NCBI GenBank assembly: GCA_963402885.1
Contig: OY727100.1
Location: forward strand, 1-64,000
Source: Antedon bifida
Taxonomy: Eukaryota > Echinodermata > Crinoidea > Comatulida > Antedonidae
Length of the DNA stretch: 64,000 nucleotides
Direction: 5' to 3'
In this document: piece after piece, positions 1 through 14,400 of the stretch
How positions within the stretch are numbered: position 1 is the first letter of the stretch
Layout of the letters: each line of letters begins with the position of its first letter
The notes under the pieces: generated by a model
Told to the model about the DNA's origin: nothing
Databases searched by the model: none
What the model saw: the letters and a program-made list of their open reading frames with translations, nothing else
Position numbers and translations under genes: made by a program

Positions 1-1950
1 CTAACCCTAACCCTAACCCTAACCCTAACCCTAACCCTAACCCTAACCCTAACCCTAACCCTAACCCTAACCCTAACCCTAACCCTAACCCTAACCCTAA
101 CCCTAACCCTAACCCTAACCCTAACCCTAACCCTAACCCTAACCCTAACCCTAACCCTAACCCTAACCCTAACCCTAACCCTAACCCTAACCCTAACCCT
201 AACCCTAACCCTAACCCTAACCCTAACCCTAACCCTAACCCTAACCCTAACCCTAACCCTAACCCTAACCCTAACCCTAACCCTAACCCTAACCCTAACC
301 CTAACCCTAACCCTAACCCTAACCCTAACCCTAACCCTAACCCTAACCCTAACCCTAACCCTAACCCTAACCTAACCCTAACCCTAACCCTAACCCTAAC
401 CCTAACCCTAACCCTAACCCTAACCCTAACCCTAACCCTAACCCTAACCCTAACCCTAACCCTAACCCTAACCCTAACCCTAACCCTAACCCTAACCCTA
501 ACCCTAACCCTAACCCTAACCCTAACCCTAACCCTAACCCTAACCCTAACCCTAACCCTAACCCTAACCCTAACCCTAACCCTAACCCTAACCCTAACCC
601 TAACCCTAACCCTAACCCTAACCCTAACCCTAACCCTAACCCTAACCCTAACCCTAACCCTAACCCTAACCCTAACCCTAACCCTAACCCTAACCCTAAC
701 CCTAACCCTAACCCTAACCCTAACCCTAACCCTAACCCTAACCCTAACCCTAACCCTAACCCTAACCCTAACCCTAACCCTAACCCTAACCCTAACCCTA
801 ACCCTAACCCTAACCCTAACCCTAACCCTAACCCTAACCCTAACCCTAACCCTAACCCTAACCCTAACCCTAACCCTAACCCTAACCCTAACCCTAACCC
901 TAACCCTAACCCTAACCCTAACCCTAACCCTAACCCTAACCCTAACCCTAACCCTAACCCTAACCCTAACCCTAACCCTAACCCTAACCCTAACCCTAAC
1001 CCTAACCCTAACCCTAACCCTAACCCTAACCCTAACCCTAACCCTAACCCTAACCCTAACCCTAACCCTAACCCTAACCCTAACCCTAACCCTAACCCTA
1101 ACCCTAACCCTAACCCTAACCCTAACCCTAACCCTAACCCTAACCCTAACCCTAACCCTAACCCTAACCCTAACCCTAACCCTAACCCTAACCCTAACCC
1201 TAACCCTAACCCTAACCCTAACCCTAACCCTAACCCTAACCCTAACCCTAACCCTAACCCTAACCCTAACCCTAACCCTAACCCCTAACCCTAACCCTAA
1301 CCCTAACCCTAACCCTAACCCCTAACCCTAACCCTAACCCTAACCCTAACCCTAACCCTAACCCTAACCCTAACCCTAACCCTAACCCTAACCCTAACCC
1401 TAACCCTAACCCTAACCCTAACCCTAACCCTAACCCTAACCCTAACCCTAACCCTAACCCTAACCCCTAACCCCTAACCCCTAACCCTAACCCTAACCCT
1501 AACCCTAACCCTAACCCTAACCCTAACCCTAACCCTAACCCTAACCCTAACCCTAACCCTAACCCTAACCCTAACCCTAACCCTAACCCTAACCCTAACC
1601 CTAACCCTAACCCTAACCCTAACCCTAACCCTAACCCTAACCCTAACCCTAACCCTAACCCTAACCCTAACCCTAACCCTAACCCTAACCCTAACCCTAA
1701 CCCTAACCCCTAACCCTAACCCTAACCCTAACCCTAACCCCTAACCCTAACCCTAACCCTAACCCTAACCCTAACCCTAACCCTAACCCTAACCCTAACC
1801 CTAACCCTAACCCTAACCCTAACCCTAACCCTAACCCTAACCCTAACCCTAACCCTAACCCTAACCCTAACCCTAACCCTAACCCTAACCCTAACCCTAA
1901 CCCTAACCCTAACCCTAACCCTTGACCCCTGACCCTAACCCTAACCCTAA
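1..1950. repeat. Telomere, (CCCTAA)n
   Basis: Nearly pure CCCTAA hexamers on the top strand, so the G-rich TTAGGG strand runs 3' toward the chromosome end, as a true left telomere should. Length variants are rare: one CCTAA unit near 369, and CCCCTAA units near 1280, 1320, 1464-1485, 1706 and 1738. At 1920 the array passes through degenerate units (CCCTTGA, CCCCTGA) into the subtelomeric repeat. The long Gly-Leu reading frame on the minus strand here is only translated telomere. Confidence 0.98.
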
Positions 1951-4900
1951 TCCTTTGCCCTAGAGGGCGTAGATGCAAAAAAAGTTCGTGGAACTAGGGT
2001 GTCAAATGGTAAAGTAGGTCAAGGGTCATCAATCCATACCAAAATATTTTGAAAATATTAAGTAGGTCAAGTGTTACAACGTTCGTTTAGCCAGTTACTT
2101 ATTCGCCGTAGAGGGCGTACACGCAAAAAAGTTCTCGGAACTGGGGTGGCAAACGTTAGAGTAGGTCAAGGGTCATCGATTCATACCAAATTATTTTGAA
2201 AACAATCAGGTCAAGTGTTATAACGTTCGTAAAGCCAGTTACTTATTCGCCGTAGAGGGCGTAGATGCAAAAAAGTTCGAGGAACTAGGGTGGAAAATGG
2301 TAGAGTAGGTCAAGGGTCATCGATCTATACCAAAATATTTTGAAAATATTAAGTAGGTCAAGTTTTATAACGTTCGTAAAAGTCAGCTACTTATTCACCG
2401 TTGAGGGCGTAGACGCAAAAAAGTTCGCGGAACTGGGGTGGCAAATGGTAGAGTAGGTCAAGGGTGATCGATTCATACCAAAATATTTTGAAAAAATTAA
2501 GTAGGTCAAGTGTTAAAACGTTCGTAAAGCCAGTTACTTATTCTCCGTAGAGGGCGTTGACGCAAAAAAGTTCGAGGAACTGGGGTGGCAAACGGTAGAG
2601 TAGGTCAAGGGTCATCGATTCATACCAAAATATGTTGAAAAAATTAAGCAGGTCAAGTGTTATAACGTTCGTAAAAGCCAGTTACTTATTCGCCGTAGAG
2701 GGCGTAGATGCAAAAAAGTTCGCGGAACTAGGGTGGAAAACCCTGACCCTAACCCTTGAACCTTGACCCCTGACCCTAACCCTAACCCTAATCCTTTGCC
2801 CTAGAGGGCGTAGATGCAAAAAAAGTTCGTGGAACTAGGGTGTCAAATGGTAAAGTAGGTCAAGGGTCATCAATCCATACCAAAATATTTTGAAAATATT
2901 AAGTAGGTCAAGTGTTACAACGTTCGTTTAGCCAGTTACTTATTCGCCGTAGAGGGCGTACACGCAAAAAAGTTCTCGGAACTGGGGTGGCAAACGTTAG
3001 AGTAGGTCAAGGGTCATCGATTCATACCAAATTATTTTGAAAACAATTAATCAGGTCAAGTGTTATAACGTTCGTAAAGCCAGTTACTTATTCGCCGTAG
3101 AGGGCGTAGATGCAAAAAAGTTCGCGGAACTAGGGTGGAAAATGGTAGAGTAGGTCAAGGGTCATCGATCTATACCAAAATATTTTGAAAATATTAAGTA
3201 GGTCAAGTTTTATAACGTTCGTAAAAGTCAGCTACTTATTCACCGTTGAGGGCGTAGACGCAAAAAAGTTCGCGGAACTGGGGTGGCAAATGGTAGAGTA
3301 GGTCAAGGGTGATCGATTCATACCAAAATATTTTGAAAAAATTAAGTAGGTCAAGTGTTATAACGTTCGTAAAGCCAGTTACTTATTCTCCGTAGAGGGC
3401 GTTGACGCAAAAAAGTTCGAGGAACTGGGGTGGCAAACGGTAGAGTAGGTCAAGGGTCATCGATTCATACCAAAATATGTTGAAAAAATTAAGCAGGTCA
3501 AGTGTTATAACGTTCGTAAAAGCCAGTTACTTATTCGCCGTAGAGGGCGTAGATGCAAAAAAGTTCGCGGAACTAGGGTGGAAAACCCTGACCCTAACCC
3601 TTGAACCTTGACCCCTGACCCTAACCCTAACCCTAATCCTTTGCCCTAGAGGGCGTAGATGCAAAAAAAGTTCGTGGAACTAGGGTGTCAAATGGTAAAG
3701 TAGGTCAAGGGTCATCAATCCATACCAAAATATTTTGAAAATATTAAGTAGGTCAAGTGTTACAACGTTCGTTTAGCCAGTTACTTATTCGCCGTAGAGG
3801 GCGTACACGCAAAAAAGTTCTCGGAACTGGGGTGGCAAACGTTAGAGTAGGTCAAGGGTCATCGATTCATACCAAATTATTTTGAAAACAATTAATCAGG
3901 TCAAGTGTTATAACGTTCGTAAAGCCAGTTACTTATTCGCCGTAGAGGGCGTAGATGCAAAAAAGTTCGCGGAACTAGGGTGGAAAATGGTAGAGTAGGT
4001 CAAGGGTCATCGATCTATACCAAAATATTTTGAAAATATTAAGTAGGTCAAGTTTTATAACGTTCGTAAAAGTCAGCTACTTATTCACCGTTGAGGGCGT
4101 AGACGCAAAAAAGTTCGCGGAACTGGGGTGGCAAATGGTAGAGTAGGTCAAGGGTGATCGATTCATACCAAAATATTTTGAAAAAATTAAGTAGGTCAAG
4201 TGTTATAACGTTCGTAAAGCCAGTTACTTATTCTCCGTAGAGGGCGTTGACGCAAAAAAGTTCGAGGAACTGGGGTGGCAAACGGTAGAGTAGGTCAAGG
4301 GTCATCGATTCATACCAAAATATGTTGAAAAAATTAAGCAGGTCAAGTGTTATAACGTTCGTAAAAGCCAGTTACTTATTCGCCGTAGAGGGCGTAGATG
4401 CAAAAAAGTTCGCGGAACTAGGGTGGAAAACCCTGACCCTAACCCTTGAACCTTGACCCCTGACCCTAACCCTAACCCTAATCCTTTGCCCTAGAGGGCG
4501 TAGATGCAAAAAAAGTTCGTGGAACTAGGGTGTCAAATGGTAAAGTAGGTCAAGGGTCATCAATCCATACCAAAATATTTTGAAAATATTAAGTAGGTCA
4601 AGTGTTACAACGTTCGTTTAGCCAGTTACTTATTCGCCGTAGAGGGCGTACACGCAAAAAAGTTCTCGGAACTGGGGTGGCAAACGTTAGAGTAGGTCAA
4701 GGGTCATCGATTCATACCAAATTATTTTGAAAACAATCAGGTCAAGTGTTATAACGTTCGTAAAGCCAGTTACTTATTCGCCGTAGAGGGCGTAGATGCA
4801 AAAAAGTTCGAGGAACTAGGGTGGAAAATGGTAGAGTAGGTCAAGGGTCATCGATCTATACCAAAATATTTTGAAAATATTAAGTAGGTCAAGTTTTATA

Positions 4901-7798
4901 ACGTTCGTAAAAGTCAGCTACTTATTCACCGTTGAGGGCGTAGACGCAAAAAAGTTCGCGGAACTGGGGTGGCAAATGGTAGAGTAGGTCAAGGGTGATC
5001 GATTCATACCAAAATATTTTGAAAAAATTAAGTAGGTCAAGTGTTAAAACGTTCGTAAAGCCAGTTACTTATTCTCCGTAGAGGGCGTTGACGCAAAAAA
5101 GTTCGAGGAACTGGGGTGGCAAACGGTAGAGTAGGTCAAGGGTCATCGATTCATACCAAAATATGTTGAAAAAATTAAGCAGGTCAAGTGTTATAACGTT
5201 CGTAAAAGCCAGTTACTTATTCGCCGTAGAGGGCGTAGATGCAAAAAAGTTCGCGGAACTAGGGTGGAAAACCCTGACCCTAACCCTTGAACCTTGACCC
5301 CTGACCCTAACCCTAACCCTAATCCTTTGCCCTAGAGGGCGTAGATGCAAAAAAAGTTCGTGGAACTAGGGTGTCAAATGGTAAAGTAGGTCAAGGGTCA
5401 TCAATCCATACCAAAATATTTTGAAAATATTAAGTAGGTCAAGTGTTACAACGTTCGTTTAGCCAGTTACTTATTCGCCGTAGAGGGCGTACACGCAAAA
5501 AAGTTCTCGGAACTGGGGTGGCAAACGTTAGAGTAGGTCAAGGGTCATCGATTCATACCAAATTATTTTGAAAACAATTAATCAGGTCAAGTGTTATAAC
5601 GTTCGTAAAGCCAGTTACTTATTCGCCGTAGAGGGCGTAGATGCAAAAAAGTTCGCGGAACTAGGGTGGAAAATGGTAGAGTAGGTCAAGGGTCATCGAT
5701 CTATACCAAAATATTTTGAAAATATTAAGTAGGTCAAGTTTTATAACGTTCGTAAAAGTCAGCTACTTATTCACCGTTGAGGGCGTAGACGCAAAAAAGT
5801 TCGCGGAACTGGGGTGGCAAATGGTAGAGTAGGTCAAGGGTGATCGATTCATACCAAAATATTTTGAAAAAATTAAGTAGGTCAAGTGTTATAACGTTCG
5901 TAAAGCCAGTTACTTATTCTCCGTAGAGGGCGTTGACGCAAAAAAGTTCGAGGAACTGGGGTGGCAAACGGTAGAGTAGGTCAAGGGTCATCGATTCATA
6001 CCAAAATATGTTGAAAAAATTAAGCAGGTCAAGTGTTATAACGTTCGTAAAAGCCAGTTACTTATTCGCCGTAGAGGGCGTAGATGCAAAAAAGTTCGCG
6101 GAACTAGGGTGGAAAACCCTGACCCTAACCCTTGAACCTTGACCCCTGACCCTAACCCTAACCCTAATCCTTTGCCCTAGAGGGCGTAGATGCAAAAAAA
6201 GTTCGTGGAACTAGGGTGTCAAATGGTAAAGTAGGTCAAGGGTCATCAATCCATACCAAAATATTTTGAAAATATTAAGTAGGTCAAGTGTTACAACGTT
6301 CGTTTAGCCAGTTACTTATTCGCCGTAGAGGGCGTACACGCAAAAAAGTTCTCGGAACTGGGGTGGCAAACGTTAGAGTAGGTCAAGGGTCATCGATTCA
6401 TACCAAATTATTTTGAAAACAATTAATCAGGTCAAGTGTTATAACGTTCGTAAAGCCAGTTACTTATTCGCCGTAGAGGGCGTAGATGCAAAAAAGTTCT
6501 CGGAACTAGGGTGGAAAATGGTAGAGTAGGTCAAGGGTCATCGATCTATACCAAAATATTTTGAAAATATTAAGTAGGTCAAATTTTATAACGTTCGTAA
6601 AAGTCAGCTACTTATTCACCGTTGAGGGCGTAGACGCAAAAAAGTTCGCGGAACTGAGGTGGCAAATGGTAGAGTAGGTCAAGGGTGATCGATTCATACC
6701 AAAATATTTTGAAAAAATTAAGTAGGTCAAGTGTTATAACGTTCGTAAAGCCAGTTACTTATTCTCCGTAGAGGGCGTTGACGCAAAAAAGTTCGAGGAA
6801 CTGGGGTGGCAAACGGTAGAGTAGGTCAAGGGTCATCGATTCATACCAAAATATGTTGAAAAAATTAAGCAGGTCAAGTGTTATAACGTTCGTAAAAGCC
6901 AGTTACTTATTCGCCGTAGAGGGCGTAGATGCAAAAAAGTTCGCGGAACTAGGGTGGAAAACCCTGACCCTAACCCTTGAACCTTGACCCCTGACCCTAA
7001 CCCTAATCCTTTGCCCTAGAGGGCGTAGATGCAAAAAAAGTTCGTGGAACTAGGGTGTCAAATGGTAAAGTAGGTCAAGGGTCATCAATCCATACCAAAA
7101 TATTTTGAAAATATTAAGTAGGTCAAGTGTTACAACGTTCGTTTAGCCAGTTACTTATTCGCCGTAGAGGGCGTACACGCAAAAAAGTTCTCGGAACTGG
7201 GGTGGCAAACGTTAGAGTAGGTCAAGGGTCATCGATTCATACCAAATTATTTTGAAAACTATTAATCAGATCAAGTGTTATAACGTTCGTAAAGCCAGTT
7301 ACTTATTCGCCGTAGAGGGCGTAGATGCAAAAAAGTTCGCGGAACTAGGGTGGAAAATGGTAGAGTAGGTCAAGGGTCATCGATCTATACCAAAATATTT
7401 TGAAAATATTAAGTAGGTCAAGTTTTATAACGTTCGTAAAAGTCAGCTACTTATTCACCGTTGAGGGCGTAGACGCAAAAAAGTTCGCGGAACTGGGGTG
7501 GCAAATGGTAGAGTAGGTCAAGGGTGATCGATTCATACCAAAATATTTTGAAAAAATTAAGTAGGTCAAGTGTTATAACGTTCGTAAAGCCAGTTACTTA
7601 TTCTCCGTAGAGGGCGTTGACGCAAAAAAGTTCGAGGAACTGGGGTGGCAAACGGTAGAGTAGGTCAAGGGTCATCGATTCATACCAAAATATGTTGAAA
7701 AAATTAAGCAGGTCAAGTGTTATAACGTTCGTAAAAGCCAGTTACTTATTCGCCGTAGAGGGCGTAGATGCAAAAAAGTTCGCGGAACTAGGGTGGAA
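1951..7798. repeat. Subtelomeric higher-order repeat, 7 copies of ~843 bp
   Basis: The marker TCCTTTGCCCTAGAGGGCG recurs at 1951, 2792, 3637, 4482, 5323, 6168 and 7007, giving periods of 841, 845, 845, 841, 845 and 839 bp. Each copy holds five ~147 bp monomers starting at a gTAGAGGGCG-like motif, then a truncated sixth monomer. The sixth is fused to about 50 bp of degenerate telomeric repeat (CCCTGA, CCCTTGA and CCCTAA units). The seventh copy instead runs on into further monomers. Copies 1 and 4 share private variants (a 4 bp deletion near 2204/4736 and TGTTAAAACG near 2513/5043), so some spread was in multi-copy blocks. No gene seen. Confidence 0.95.
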
Positions 7799-8445
7799 AA
7801 TGGTAGAGTAGGTCAAGGGTCATCGATCTATACCAAAATATTTTGAAAATATTAAGTAGTTCAAGTGTTATAACGTTCTTAAAAGCCAGTTACTTATTCG
7901 CCATTGAGGGCGTAGACGCAAAAAAGTTCTCGGAACTGGGGTGGCAAATGGTAGAGTAAGGTCAAGGGTCATCGATCCATACCAAAATATTTTGAAAAAA
8001 CTTAAGTAGGTCAAGTGTTATAACGTTCATAAAGCCAGTTACTTATTCGCCGTAGAGGGCGTAGACGCAAAAAAGTTCTCGGAACTGGGGTGGCAAACGG
8101 TAGAGTAGGTCAAGGGTCATCGATTCATACCAAAATATTTTGAAAAAAATTAAGCAGGTCAAGTGTTATAACGTTCGTAAAGCCAGTTACTTATTCGCCG
8201 TAGAGGGCGTAGATGCAAAAAAGTTCGCGGAACTAGGGTAGAAAATGGTAAAGTAGGTCAAGGGTCATCGATCTATACCAAAATATTTTGAAAATATTAA
8301 GTAGGTCAAGTGTTATATCGTTCGTAAAAGCTAGTTACTTATTCACCGTAGAGGGCGTAAATGCATAAAATGTTATTGAACTTTGACCGGAAGAAGTAGA
8401 GAAGGTCAAGGCTAACATGTTGATGCAATATCACCTCAATTAGAC
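7799..8445. repeat. Proximal subtelomeric monomers (~147 bp) without telomeric tract
   Basis: About four further monomers continue the subtelomeric family with no internal telomeric tract. They diverge toward the centromere side. The last one, from about 8340, loses similarity near 8400-8445, where the 181 bp satellite begins. Confidence 0.85.
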
Positions 8446-11400
8446 AGTTATTACGTATTTTAAAGCAATTTAAAATGCGTATTTTTAGCATTAATTTACT
8501 AAGTATTAATAGCACCACTTTCAAAGTGGCCATATGACCAAACCCCGACGCCTCGGGCCGAGTACACAATAGTATAGATTGACGTAGTATGGTCCTGGCA
8601 TTCCAGAAATGTGCCACTTGCCCCGGCCCAGTGCGGGCAAGTACGGATTTTAGAGCAATTTAAAATGCGTATTTTTAACATTAATTTACTAAGAATTAAT
8701 AGCACCACTTTTAAAGTGGCCATATGACCACACCCCGACGCCTCGGGCCGGGTACACAATAGTATAGATTGACGTAGTATGGCTCTGGCATTCCAGAAAT
8801 GTGCCACTTGCCCCGGCCCAGTGCGGGCAAGTACGGGTTTTAAAGCAATTTAAAATGCGTCTTTTTAGCATTAATTTAGTAAACACCACTTTTAAAATGG
8901 CCATATTACCACACCCCGACGCCTCGGGCGTGGTTCACAATAGTATAGATTGATGTAGAATGGTTCTGGCATTCCATAAATGTGCCACTTGCCCCGGCCC
9001 AGTGTGGGCAAGTACGTTTTTTTAAAGCAATTTCAAATCCGTATTTTTAACAATAATTTACTAAGAATTAATAGCACCACTTTTAAAGTGGCCATATGAC
9101 CACACCCCGACGCCTCGGGCCGGGTTCATGATAGTATAGATTGACGTAGTGTGGTACTGGCTTTCAGGAAATGTGCCACTTGCCCCGGCCTAGTGCGGGC
9201 AAGTACGTGTTTTAAAGCAATTTAAAATGCGAATTTTATTTGTTATTTTACTAAGTAATAATAGCACCACTTTTAAAGTGGCCATATGACCACACCCTGA
9301 CGCCTCGGGCCGGGTACACAATAGTATAGATTGACGTAGTATGGTACTGGCTTTCAGGAAATGTGCCACTTGCCCCGGCCCAGTGCGGGCACGTACGTGT
9401 TTTAAAGCAATTTAAAATACGTATTTTTAGTGTTATTTTACTAAGTATTAATAGCACCAATTTTAAATGGCCATATGACCACACCCCGACGCCTCGGGCC
9501 GGGTTCATAATAGTATAGATTGATGTAGAATGGTCCTGGCATTCCATAAATGTGCCACTTGCCCCGGCCCAGTGCAGGCAAGTACGTGTTTTAAAGCAAT
9601 TTCAAATGGGTATTTTTAACAATAATTTACTAAGAATTAAAAGCACCACTTTTAAAGTGGCCATATTACCACACCCCGACGCCTCGGGCCGGGTTCACAA
9701 TAGTATAAATTGACGTAGAATGGTGCTGGCATTCCAAAAATGTGCCACTTGCCCCGGCCCAGTGCGGGCAAGTACGTGTTTTAAAGCAATTTCAAATGCG
9801 TATTTTTAGTGTTATTTTACTAAGTATTAATAGCACCAATTTTAAAGTGGCCATATGACCACACCCCGACGCCTCGGGCCGGATTCACAATAGTATAGAT
9901 TTATGTAGAATGGTCCTGGCTTTCCATAAATGTGGCACTTGCCCCGGCTCAGTACGGGCAAGTACGTGTTTTAAAGCAATTTAAAATGCGTATTTTTAGC
10001 ATTAATTTACTAAGTATTATTAGCATCACTTTTAAAGTGGCCATATGACCACACCCCGATGCCTCGGGCCGAGTACACAATAGTAAAGATTGACGTAGTA
10101 GTGTCCTGGCATTCCAGAAATGTGCCACTTGCTACGGCCCAGTGCGGGCAAGTACGGATTTTAAAGCAATTTAAAATGCGTATTTTTAGCATTAATTTAG
10201 TAAACACCACTTTTAATGTGGCCATTATGACCACACCCAGATGCCTCGGGCCGGGTACACAATAGTATAGATTGACGTAGTATGGTCCTGGCATTCCAGA
10301 AATGTACCACTTGCTCCGGCCCCAGTGCGGCCAAGTACGGATTTTAAAGCAATTTAAAATGCGTCTTTTTAGTGTTACTTTACTAAACACCACATTTAAA
10401 GTGGCCATATGACCGCACCCCGACGCCTCGGGCTGGGTTCATGATAGTATAGATTGACGTAGTATGGTACTGGCTTTCATGAAATGTGCCACTTGCTCCG
10501 GCTCAGTGCGGGCAAGTACGGGTTTTAAAGCAATTTAAAATGCGTATTTTTAGCAATCATTTAGTAAACACCATTTTTAAGTGGCCATATGACCACACCC
10601 CGACGCCTCGGGCCGGGTTTATGATAGTATAGATTGACGTAGTATTGTCCTGGCTTTCAGGAAATGTGCCACTTGCCCTGGCCCAGTGCGGGCAAGTACG
10701 GGTTTTAAAGCAATTTAAAATGCGTATTTTTAGCAATAATTTAGTAAACACCACTTTTAAAGTGGCCATATGACCACACCCCGACGCCTCGGGCCGGATT
10801 CACAATAGTATAGATTTATGTAGAATGGTCCTGGCTTTCCATAAATGTGGCACTTGCCCCGGCTCAGTGCGGGCAAGTACGTGTTTTAAAGCAATTTAAA
10901 ATGCGTATTTTTAGCATTAATTTACTAAGTATTATTAGCACCACTTTTAAAGTGGCCATATGACCACACCCCGATGCCTCGGGCCGAGTACACAATAGTA
11001 AAGATTGACGTAGTAGTGTCGTGGCATTCCAGAAATGTGCCACTTGCCACGGCCCAGTGCGGGCAAGTACGGATTTTAAAGCAATTTAAAATGCGTATTT
11101 TTAGCATTAATTTAGTAAACACCACTTTTAATGTGGCCATTATGACCACACCCAGATGCCTCGGGCCGGGTACACAATAGTATAGATTGACGTAGTATGG
11201 TCCTGGCATTCCAGAAATGTACCACTTGCTCCGGCCCAGTGCGGCCAAGTACGAATTTTAAAGCAATTTAAAATGCGTCTTTTTAGTGTTACTTTACTAA
11301 ACACCACATTTAAAGTGGCCATATGACCGCACCCCGACGCCTCGGGCCGGGTTCATGATAGTATAGATTGACGTAGTATGGTACTGGCTTTCATGAAATG

Positions 11401-14400
11401 TGCCACTTGCTCCGGCTCAGTGCGGGCAAGTACGGGTTTTAAAGCAATTTAAAATGCGTATTTTTAGCAATCATTTAGTAAACACCATTTTTAAAGTGGC
11501 CATATGACCTCACCCCGACGCCTCGGGCCGGGTTTATGATAATATAGATTGACGTAGTATTGTCCTGGCTTTCAGGAAATGTGCCACTTGCCCTGGCCCA
11601 GTGCGGGCAAGTACGGGTTTTTAAGCAATTTAAAATGCGTATTTTTAGCAATAATTTAGTAAACACCACTTTTAAAGTGGCCATATGACCACACCCCGAC
11701 GCCTCGGGCCGGGTTTATGATAGTATAGATTGACGTAGTATTGTCCTGGCTTTCAGGAAATGTGCCACTTGCCCCGACCCAGTGCGGGCAAGTACGGGTT
11801 TTAAAGCAATTTAAAATGCGTATTTTTAGCAATAATTTAGTAAACACCACTTTTAAAGTGGCCATATGACCACATCCCGACGCCTCGGACCGGGTTCATG
11901 ATAGTATAGATTGACGTAGTATGGTACTGGCTTTCAGAAAATGTGCCACTTGCCCCGGCCCAGTGCGGGCAAGTACGTGTTTTAAAGCAATTTCTAATGC
12001 GTATTTTTAGCAATAATTTAGTAAACACCGCTTTTAAAGTGGCCATATGACCACACCTCGACGCCTCGGGCCGGGTTTATGATAGTATAGATTGACGTAG
12101 TATTGTCCTGGCTTTCAGGAAATGTGCCACTTGCCCCGACCCAGTGCGGGCAAGTACAGGTTTTAAAGCAATTTAAAATGCGTATTTTTAGCAATAATTT
12201 AGTAAACACCACTTTTAAAGTGGCCATATGACCACATCCCGACGCCTCGGGCCTTGTTCATGATAGTATAGATTGACGTAGTATGGTACTGGCTTTCAGG
12301 AAATGTGCCACTTGCCCCGGCCCAGTGCGGGCAAGTACGTGTTTTAAAGCAATTTCTAATGCGTCTTTTTAGCATTAATTTAGTCAACACCACTTTTAAA
12401 GTGGCCATATGACCACACTCCGACGCCTCAGGCCGCGTACACGATAGTATAGATTGACGTAGTATGGTCCTGGCATTCCAGAAATGTGCCACTTGCCCCG
12501 GCCCAGGGCGGGCAAGTACGGATTTTAAAGCAATTTAAATTGCGTGTTTTTAGCATTAATTTAGTAAATACCACTTTTAAAGTGGCCATATGACCACACC
12601 CCGACGCCTCGGGCCGGGATCATGATAGTATAGATTGACGTAGTATGGTCCTGGCTTTCAGGAAATGTGCCACTTGCCCCGGCCCAGTCCGGGCAAGTAC
12701 GTGTTTTAAAGCAATTTAAAATGCGAATTTTTAGTGGTATTTTACTAAGTATTAATAGCACCACTTTTAAAGTGGCCATATGACCACACTCCGACGCCTC
12801 AGGCCGCGTACACGATAGTATAGATTGACGTAGTATGGTCCTGGCATTCCAGAAATGTGCCACTTGCCCCGGCCCAGGGCGGGCAAGTACGGATTTTAAA
12901 GCAATTTAAATTGCGTGTTTTTAGCATTAATTTAGTAAATACCACTTTTAAAGTGGCCATATGACCACACCCCGACGCCTCGGGCCGGGATCATGATAGT
13001 ATAGATTGACGTAGTATGGTCCTGGCTTTCAGGAAATGTGCCACTTGCCCCGGCCCAGTCCGGGCAAGTACGTGTTTTAAAGCAATTTAAAATGCGAATT
13101 TTTAGTGGTATTTTACTAAGTATTAATAGCACCACTTTTAAAGTGGCCATATGACCAAACTCAGACGCCTCGGGCCGGGTACACAATAGTATAGATTGAC
13201 GTACTATGGTACTGGCTTTCAGGAAATGTGCCACTTGCCCCGGCCCAGTGCGGGCAAGTACGTGTTTTAAAGCAATTTAAAATGCGTATTTTTAGTGTTA
13301 TTTTACTAAGTATTAATAGCACCAATTTTTAATGGCCATATGACCACACCCCGACGCTTCGGGCAGGGTTTACAATAGTATAGATTGATGTAGAATGGTC
13401 CTGGCATTCCATAAATGTGCCACTTGCCCCGGCCCAGTGCAGGCAAGTACGTGTTTTAAAGCAATTTCAAATGGGTATTTTTAACATTAATTTACTAAGA
13501 ATTAATAGCACCACTTTTAAAGTGGTCATATGACCACACCCCGACACCTCAGGCCGGGTTTATGATAGTATAGATTGACGTAGTATTGTCCTGGCTTTCA
13601 GGAAATATGCCCCTTGCCCCGACCCAGTGCGGGCAAGTACGGGTTTTAAAGCAATTTAAAATGCGTATTTTTAGCAATTATTTAGTAAACACCACTTTTA
13701 AAGTGGCCATATGACCACATCCCGACGCCTCGGGCCGGGTTCATGATAGTATAGATTGACGTAGTTTGGTACTGGCTTTCAGGAAATGTGCCACTTGCCC
13801 CGGCCCAGTGCGGGCAAGTACGTGTTTTAAAGCAATTTCTAAGGCGTATTTTTAGCAATAATTTAGTAAACACCGCTTTTAAAGTGGCCATATGACCACA
13901 CCCCGACGCCTCGGGCCGGGTTTATGATAGTATAGATTGACGTAGTATTGTCCTGGCTTTCAGGAAATGTGCCACTTGCCCCGACCCAGTACGGGCAAGT
14001 ACGGGTTTTAAAGCAATTTAAAATGCGTATTTTTAGCAATAGTTTAGTAAACACCAGTTTTAAAGTGGCCATATGACCACATCCCGACGCCTCGGGCCGG
14101 GTTCATGATAGTATAGATTGACGTAGTATGGTACTGGCTTTCAGAAAATGTGCCACTTGCCCCGGCCCAGTGTGGGCAAGTACGTGTTTTAAAGCAATTT
14201 AAAATGCGTATTTTTAGCATTAATTTAGTAAACACCACTTTTAAAGTGGCCATTATGACCACACCCAGACGCCTCGGGCCGGGTACACAATAGTATAGAT
14301 TGACGTAGTATGGTCCTGGAATTCCAGAAATGTACCACTTGCCCCGGCCCAGTGCGGCCAAGTACGGATTTTAAAGCAATTTAAAATGCGTCTTTTTAGT

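Noticed and set aside
1703-1978. Gly-Leu repeat protein on the minus strand
   Set aside because: It is translated telomere; the frame has no gene context.
10059-11180. Two identical 68-residue plus-strand ORFs
   Set aside because: They are identical only because a 915 bp satellite block is duplicated.
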